Part shown: positions 60,504 through 64,000 of the stretch, piece by piece
How positions within the stretch are numbered: position 1 is the first letter of the stretch
Layout: every line of letters starts with the position of its first letter
Assembly: GCF_003355495.1 (NCBI RefSeq)
Contig: NZ_CP031337.1
Coordinates: 2,609,001 to 2,673,000, forward strand
DNA length: 64,000 nt
Source: Crenobacter cavernae
GTDB lineage: Bacteria > Pseudomonadota > Gammaproteobacteria > Burkholderiales > Chromobacteriaceae
Direction: 5' to 3'
Notes under the pieces: generated by a model
Databases searched by the model: none
Told to the model about the DNA's origin: nothing
The model's input: only the letters and a program-made list of their open reading frames with translations
Position numbers and translations under genes: made by a program

Positions 60504-60869
60504 ATGTCGCCCGCCGAAGCCAGATCGATGATCGAAGCACTCGCCGATGGCGTCGACCCCGAGACCGGGGAGACGCTCGCCGACGCCCGTCCGCTGAACA
60601 ACCCGCAGCTGATCCGTGCGCTGTTCGTCGCGGCGCGCGCGCTCGAGGAGATGGAAAGGCGGGACAAGCGCGAACGCGTGCAGCCGGACAACGCCGGCAA
60701 GTCGTGGTCGGACGACGAAGACCGGCAACTGTTGTCGGCGTTCGACGACGGGGCGTCGGTCAAGGAACTGTCGACCCGGCACGGCCGCACCGCCGGCGCG
60801 ATCGCGTCGCGGCTGCTGCGCCACGGCCGCGTCAAGGAGGACGGCGGCGTCTATCGTGTAGGAGGCTGA
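60504..60869 (+). CDS. Hypothetical protein with a helix-turn-helix-like C-terminus
   Basis: 121 residues, ATG behind AGGAGGAAG. The N-terminal helical part includes DPETGETLADARPLNNPQLIRALF, and a C-terminal segment WSDDEDRQLLSAFDDGASVKELSTRHGRTAGAIASRL resembles Myb/SANT-like or sigma-type HTHs. It may be a small DNA-binding protein; related proteins are uncharacterised. Stands alone. Confidence 0.65.
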   Translation: MSPAEARSMIEALADGVDPETGETLADARPLNNPQLIRALFVAARALEEMERRDKRERVQPDNAGKSWSDDEDRQLLSAFDDGASVKELSTRHGRTAGAIASRLLRHGRVKEDGGVYRVGG

Positions 60870-60910
60870 TCGCTGAGGAAGGGCGTCGTCCGAACGGCGC
60901 GTGCGGCCGA

Positions 60911-60922
60911 CGTTGGCCGAGC
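60911..60922 (+). repeat. Dispersed TTGGCCGAG word, intergenic copy
   Basis: CGTTGGCCGAGC before yajQ. The rest of 60870-61086 shows nothing else I can support. Confidence 0.5.
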
Positions 60923-61086
60923 CCCGATCGGGCGGTGTTCCCGGGGCGGCGGCTTGCCTTGCGGTGCGGCGGGCGGTATAAGGGCTCGCACGAGCCGGCA
61001 GCCGTCCCGTGCTTTGTAAAACCAGCGCTACCGGGGCAATGCGCCGCCGCCCGCCATCGTCCAACCCCTTTCAGGAAAACAAGAAA

Positions 61087-61572
61087 ATGCCGTCGTTCGA
61101 TATCGTTTCCGAAGTGAACAAGGTAGAAGTGCGCAACGCCGTGGACCAGGCCAACAAGGAGGTGTCCACCCGTTACGACTTCAAGGGCAGCGACGCCCGT
61201 ATCGAGGTCGCCGAGAAGGTGCTGACGCTGTACGCCGACGCCGAATTCCAGCTCGACCAGGTCCGGGAGATCCTGCTCGGCAAGCTGTCCAAGCGCGAAG
61301 TCGACGTGCGCTGCCTCGACGAAGGCAAGCTCGAGAAGGTCAGCGGCAACAAGGTCAAGCGCACGATCACGGTCAAGGAAGGCATCGAGACCGAGCTGGC
61401 CAAGCGCATCGTGAGGCTGATCAAGGATTCCAAGCTCAAGGTGCAGGCGAGCATCCAGGGTGAAGCGGTGCGGGTTTCCGGCGCCAAGCGCGACGTGCTG
61501 CAGGACGTGATCGCGCTGATGAGAAAGGAAGTGACCGACTTCCCGCTGCAGTACAACAACTTCCGCGATTGA
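61087..61572 (+). CDS. yajQ: YajQ family nucleotide-binding protein
   Basis: 161 residues from ATG 61087 (the upstream open frame is unsupported). Typical YajQ start MPSFDIVSEVNKVEVRNAVDQ, then TRYDFKGSDARI and KQQ-type VKEGIETELAKRIVRLIKDSKLKVQASIQG. The two ferredoxin-like domains bind nucleotides; in Xanthomonas the relative is a c-di-GMP effector acting with a regulator. Monocistronic. The 276-bp gap to ald has no gene that I can see. Confidence 0.94.
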   Translation: MPSFDIVSEVNKVEVRNAVDQANKEVSTRYDFKGSDARIEVAEKVLTLYADAEFQLDQVREILLGKLSKREVDVRCLDEGKLEKVSGNKVKRTITVKEGIETELAKRIVRLIKDSKLKVQASIQGEAVRVSGAKRDVLQDVIALMRKEVTDFPLQYNNFRD

Positions 61573-61848
61573 TTCCCCGGCTTGGCCGGGCTCGGCCAGC
61601 CTTCGACACCACGCGCGCGGGGTGGCTGCCACGACGGGGGCGCCCCGCGCGTTTTTCATGCGCGCAAACTTCTGGCTTGTCGCCGGTCAAACCATTGAGT
61701 CGCTGCCGTGACCGTTCGCTGCTGCGGCGCAATACCGATTCATTTTGCAAGGCCCTAGTCCAGCATCCACTATGGAATCATCCGCTATTGAATCATCGGC
61801 GGCGGGGCGTGCTGGACCCGGCCGCCCATCCTGTTCCAGGAGGCCGCG

Positions 61849-62973
61849 ATGCGTATCGGCGTACCCAAGGAGGTCAAGAACCACGAATACCGGGTGGGGC
61901 TGACGCCGTCCGGTGTGCGCGAACTGGTCGCGCACGGCCACAAGGTGCTGGTACAGGCCCATGCGGGCCTGGCTATCGGTTTTTCCGACGAACAGTACCT
62001 CGGGGCCGGCGCGGCGATCGTATCCGACGCCGAGGCGGTATTCGGCCAGAGCGACCTCGTGATCAAGGTCAAGGAGCCGCAGCCGGTCGAATGCCGCATG
62101 CTGCGCCCGGGTCAGGTGCTTTTCGCCTATCTGCACCTGGCGCCCGACCCGAACCAGGCGACCTTGCTGATGGAGTCGAAGGCGGTGGCGATCGCCTACG
62201 AGACCGTCACCGACGAGCGTGGCGGCCTGCCGCTGTTGGCGCCGATGTCCGAGGTCGCCGGTCGCATGGCGATCCAGGCCGGCGCGCACGCGCTCGAGAA
62301 GGCGCAGGGCGGGCGCGGCGTGCTGCTGTCTGGCGTGCCGGGCGTGCTGCCGGCGCGCGTGGTGGTGCTCGGCGGCGGCGTGGTCGGCTTGAATGCCGCA
62401 CGCACCGCGATGGGGCTGGGCGCCGACGTGATCATCCTCGACAAGTCGCTGCTGCGGTTGAAGGACATCGATAACCTGTTTGGCGGCCGCATCAAGACGC
62501 TGTTTTCGAGCCAGAGCCACATCGAGGACGCGATCCGCGACGCCGATCTCGTCGTCGGCGCGGTGCTGGTGCCCGGCGCGGCCGCGCCCAGGCTGGTGTC
62601 GCGCAGCATGCTCAAGACGATGAAGGCTGGTGCAGTGCTGGTCGACGTGGCGATCGATCAGGGCGGCTGTTTCGAAACCAGCCGGCCGACCACCCACCAG
62701 GAGCCGACCTATATCGTCGACGGCATCGTCCATTACTGCGTCGCGAACATGCCGGGCGGCGTCGCGCGCACCGCGACCCAGGCGCTGACGCACGCGACGC
62801 TGCCGTACGCGCTGCTGTTGGCCGACCAGGGGTGGCGCGCCGCATTGACCTCGAACATGTATCTGCGCAACGGTCTGAACGTGTGCCTCGGCAAGATCAC
62901 GCATCCGGCGGTCGCCGAAGCGCTCGGCCAGGCTTACGTCGAGCCGCTGGTCGCGCTCGCGCAGGCTGAATAG
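61849..62973 (+). CDS. ald: Alanine dehydrogenase
   Basis: NAD-dependent interconversion of L-alanine and pyruvate plus ammonia. 374 residues with the active-site Lys in VIKVKEPQPVE and His in YLHLAPDP, and the Rossmann loop VLGGGVVGLNAARTA. ATG 61849 follows a purine-rich AGGAGGCC. It leads an operon with the PuuD-like gene (6-nt gap). It could regenerate pyruvate used as amino acceptor by the omega-transaminase. Confidence 0.95.
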   Translation: MRIGVPKEVKNHEYRVGLTPSGVRELVAHGHKVLVQAHAGLAIGFSDEQYLGAGAAIVSDAEAVFGQSDLVIKVKEPQPVECRMLRPGQVLFAYLHLAPDPNQATLLMESKAVAIAYETVTDERGGLPLLAPMSEVAGRMAIQAGAHALEKAQGGRGVLLSGVPGVLPARVVVLGGGVVGLNAARTAMGLGADVIILDKSLLRLKDIDNLFGGRIKTLFSSQSHIEDAIRDADLVVGAVLVPGAAAPRLVSRSMLKTMKAGAVLVDVAIDQGGCFETSRPTTHQEPTYIVDGIVHYCVANMPGGVARTATQALTHATLPYALLLADQGWRAALTSNMYLRNGLNVCLGKITHPAVAEALGQAYVEPLVALAQAE

Positions 62974-62979
62974 GGGAGG

Positions 62980-63744
62980 ATGGCAGCGATGGCACGGCCG
63001 ATTGTTGGGATTCCCTGCGACATCAAGCAGTTGAGCTCCTTCCCGTTTCATGCGGTGGGCGAGAAGTACATCACGGCGGTTGCCGGCGGCGCCGGCGCCT
63101 TGCCGTGGCTGATTCCGTCGCTCGGCGACTCGGAGCTCCTCGACGAAAGTCTCGGCATGCTCGACGGCATCCTGCTGCCCGGCTCGCCGTCCAACATCCA
63201 GCCGCACTATTACGGCGGGCCGCCCAGCCGCGAGGGCATGTTGCACGACCCGGCACGCGACGCGAGCACGCTGCCGCTGGTGGTGCGCGCGGTCGAGCGC
63301 GGCCTGCCTGTGCTCGGCATCTGCCGCGGCGCGCAGGAGGTCAACGTCGCGCTCGGCGGCGAGCTCTACCAGCATGTGCAGGAGGAGGCCGGTTATTTCG
63401 ATCACCGCGAGAAGACCGATGCGCCGCTCGAGCACCAGTACGGGCCTATCCACCACGTCAGCCTGACGCCGGGCGGGTGGTTGGCCGAATGGGCCGGCGA
63501 GGAGCGTATCGCCGTCAATTCCTTGCACCAGCAGGGGGTGAAGCGGCTGGCGCCCGGCCTGGTGGTCGAGGGGCTGGCCGAAGACGGCCTCGTCGAAGCG
63601 TTCCGCATGGACGCCGCGCGCGGTTTCCTGCTCGCGGTGCAGTGGCATCCGGAATGGCAATACTGGAACAATACGGTGTCGATGGCGATTTTCCGCGCCT
63701 TTGGCGATGCGTGCCGGAGCCACCGCGACAAGCGGTCGGAATAG
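62980..63744 (+). CDS. puuD: Gamma-glutamyl-gamma-aminobutyrate hydrolase (PuuD-like)
   Basis: Class I glutamine amidotransferase-like peptidase of 254 residues. Nucleophile Cys115 in LGICRGAQEVNVALGG, His and Glu in VQWHPEWQYW. It cleaves gamma-glutamyl-GABA (or gamma-glutamyl-5-aminovalerate) to free the amino acid. GGGAGGA precedes an ATG at 62980. Six bases after ald; a second PuuA-like gene starts 102 nt downstream, so this is a gamma-glutamylation pathway operon. Confidence 0.88.
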   Translation: MAAMARPIVGIPCDIKQLSSFPFHAVGEKYITAVAGGAGALPWLIPSLGDSELLDESLGMLDGILLPGSPSNIQPHYYGGPPSREGMLHDPARDASTLPLVVRAVERGLPVLGICRGAQEVNVALGGELYQHVQEEAGYFDHREKTDAPLEHQYGPIHHVSLTPGGWLAEWAGEERIAVNSLHQQGVKRLAPGLVVEGLAEDGLVEAFRMDAARGFLLAVQWHPEWQYWNNTVSMAIFRAFGDACRSHRDKRSE

Positions 63745-63846
63745 CCGGGGCGGGGAAAGCGAGGAGGGGGGAGACGGGGCGCTTGCATGCCCCGGGTCGC
63801 CATCGGCGTGCGCAAATCCGGCCATCGCTGCAGGGAGGAAGCCGTC

Positions 63847-64000
63847 ATGGCCAACCCGATGTTGGAATGGATGCGGGAGCGCCGCATCACCGAAGTGGAG
63901 TGCATCCTGCCGGATATGGCCGGCGTCGCGCGCGGCAAGATCATTCCGAAGGAAAAATTCGTCGCCGACCCGGAAATGCGCCTGCCCGAGGTGGCGTTGC
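63847..64000 (+). CDS. Glutamine synthetase family protein, PuuA-like (5' part)
   Basis: Only the first 51 codons are in the window. MANPMLEWMRERRITEVECILPDMAGVARGKIIP has the VEC.LPD..G..RGK pattern also found at the start of the protein at 35398. GGGAGG is 9 nt before ATG. It follows puuD, as gamma-glutamylputrescine synthetase often does. Catalytic residues lie beyond the edge. Confidence 0.82.
   Translation, partial: MANPMLEWMRERRITEVECILPDMAGVARGKIIPKEKFVADPEMRLPEVAL

Overview
The window is GC-rich DNA from a betaproteobacterium. It probably belongs to the Neisseriales (Chromobacteriaceae-like), judging from the accA-tilS pair, the tig-clpP-clpX-lon-hupB-ppiD block, a general porin of the betaproteobacterial type, DUF3579 and DUF2788 proteins, and the wording of many proteins. 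The species cannot be named from the sequence alone.

Layout. 1-5.5 kb: the 3' end of a DNA-3-methyladenine glycosylase gene, a patatin-like lipase, dsbB, a minus-strand six-tRNA operon (Val-TAC, Asp, Asp, Val-CAC, Asp, Val-CAC), accA and tilS. 5.5-14.7 kb: a Bax-inhibitor-type membrane protein and tRNA-Leu(TAG), then a segment bounded by the tRNA-Leu 3' end and a 24/25 copy of it at 14669. The first half of that segment is a pile of broken insertion sequences: an IS3 element sits inside an IS1111-type IS110 element, which sits at the end of an IS5-type element, which cuts an IS481 transposase. The second half holds a META-domain lipoprotein, a VOC protein and an ankyrin protein. 15-27 kb: a conserved proteostasis and nucleoid block (tig, clpP, clpX, lon, hupB, tRNA-Val, tRNA-Asp, ppiD), then sodB, a YhiN-type flavoprotein and dnaB. 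27-33 kb: a small ferredoxin, an alpha/beta hydrolase, a NodI-like ABC ATPase without its permease, a 939-residue ACP/acyl-AMP-ligase/acyltransferase fusion, and remains of a terC/nhaR locus. 33-46 kb: a catabolic region for lysine-derived diamines and GABA-like amino acids: glaH, lhgO, a gamma-glutamylpolyamine synthetase-like gene, an omega-transaminase, two MocR/GabR-type regulators, and gabT/davT with gabD/davD. 46-56 kb: map, a porin, dinG, an Orn/Lys/Arg decarboxylase, argF, argG and an EamA transporter. 56-61 kb: a GNAT gene split by an IS5-family (IS402-like) element, and a tightly overlapping five-gene operon of small secreted proteins (Gly-rich lipoprotein, cupredoxin, LolA/DUF1571-like, SRPBCC). 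61-64 kb: yajQ, alanine dehydrogenase, a PuuD-type hydrolase and the start of a second PuuA-like gene.

The genes can be read together as a lysine to cadaverine to 5-aminovalerate to glutarate to 2-oxoglutarate route: decarboxylase, transaminase or glutamylation steps, GabT/DavT, GabD/DavD, GlaH, LhgO. PuuA/PuuD-type enzymes give a parallel gamma-glutamyl branch. This is inferred from families and position.

The most striking signal that no gene explains is a short word, consensus roughly AGGTTGGCCGAGC (core TTGGCCGAG or its complement). I counted at least 36 exact cores by eye in 64 kb, on both strands, in genes and between genes. Several occur as inverted pairs that form hairpins or terminators. 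This is the behaviour of a DNA uptake sequence, but the word lacks the CTG core of the known Neisseriaceae versions.
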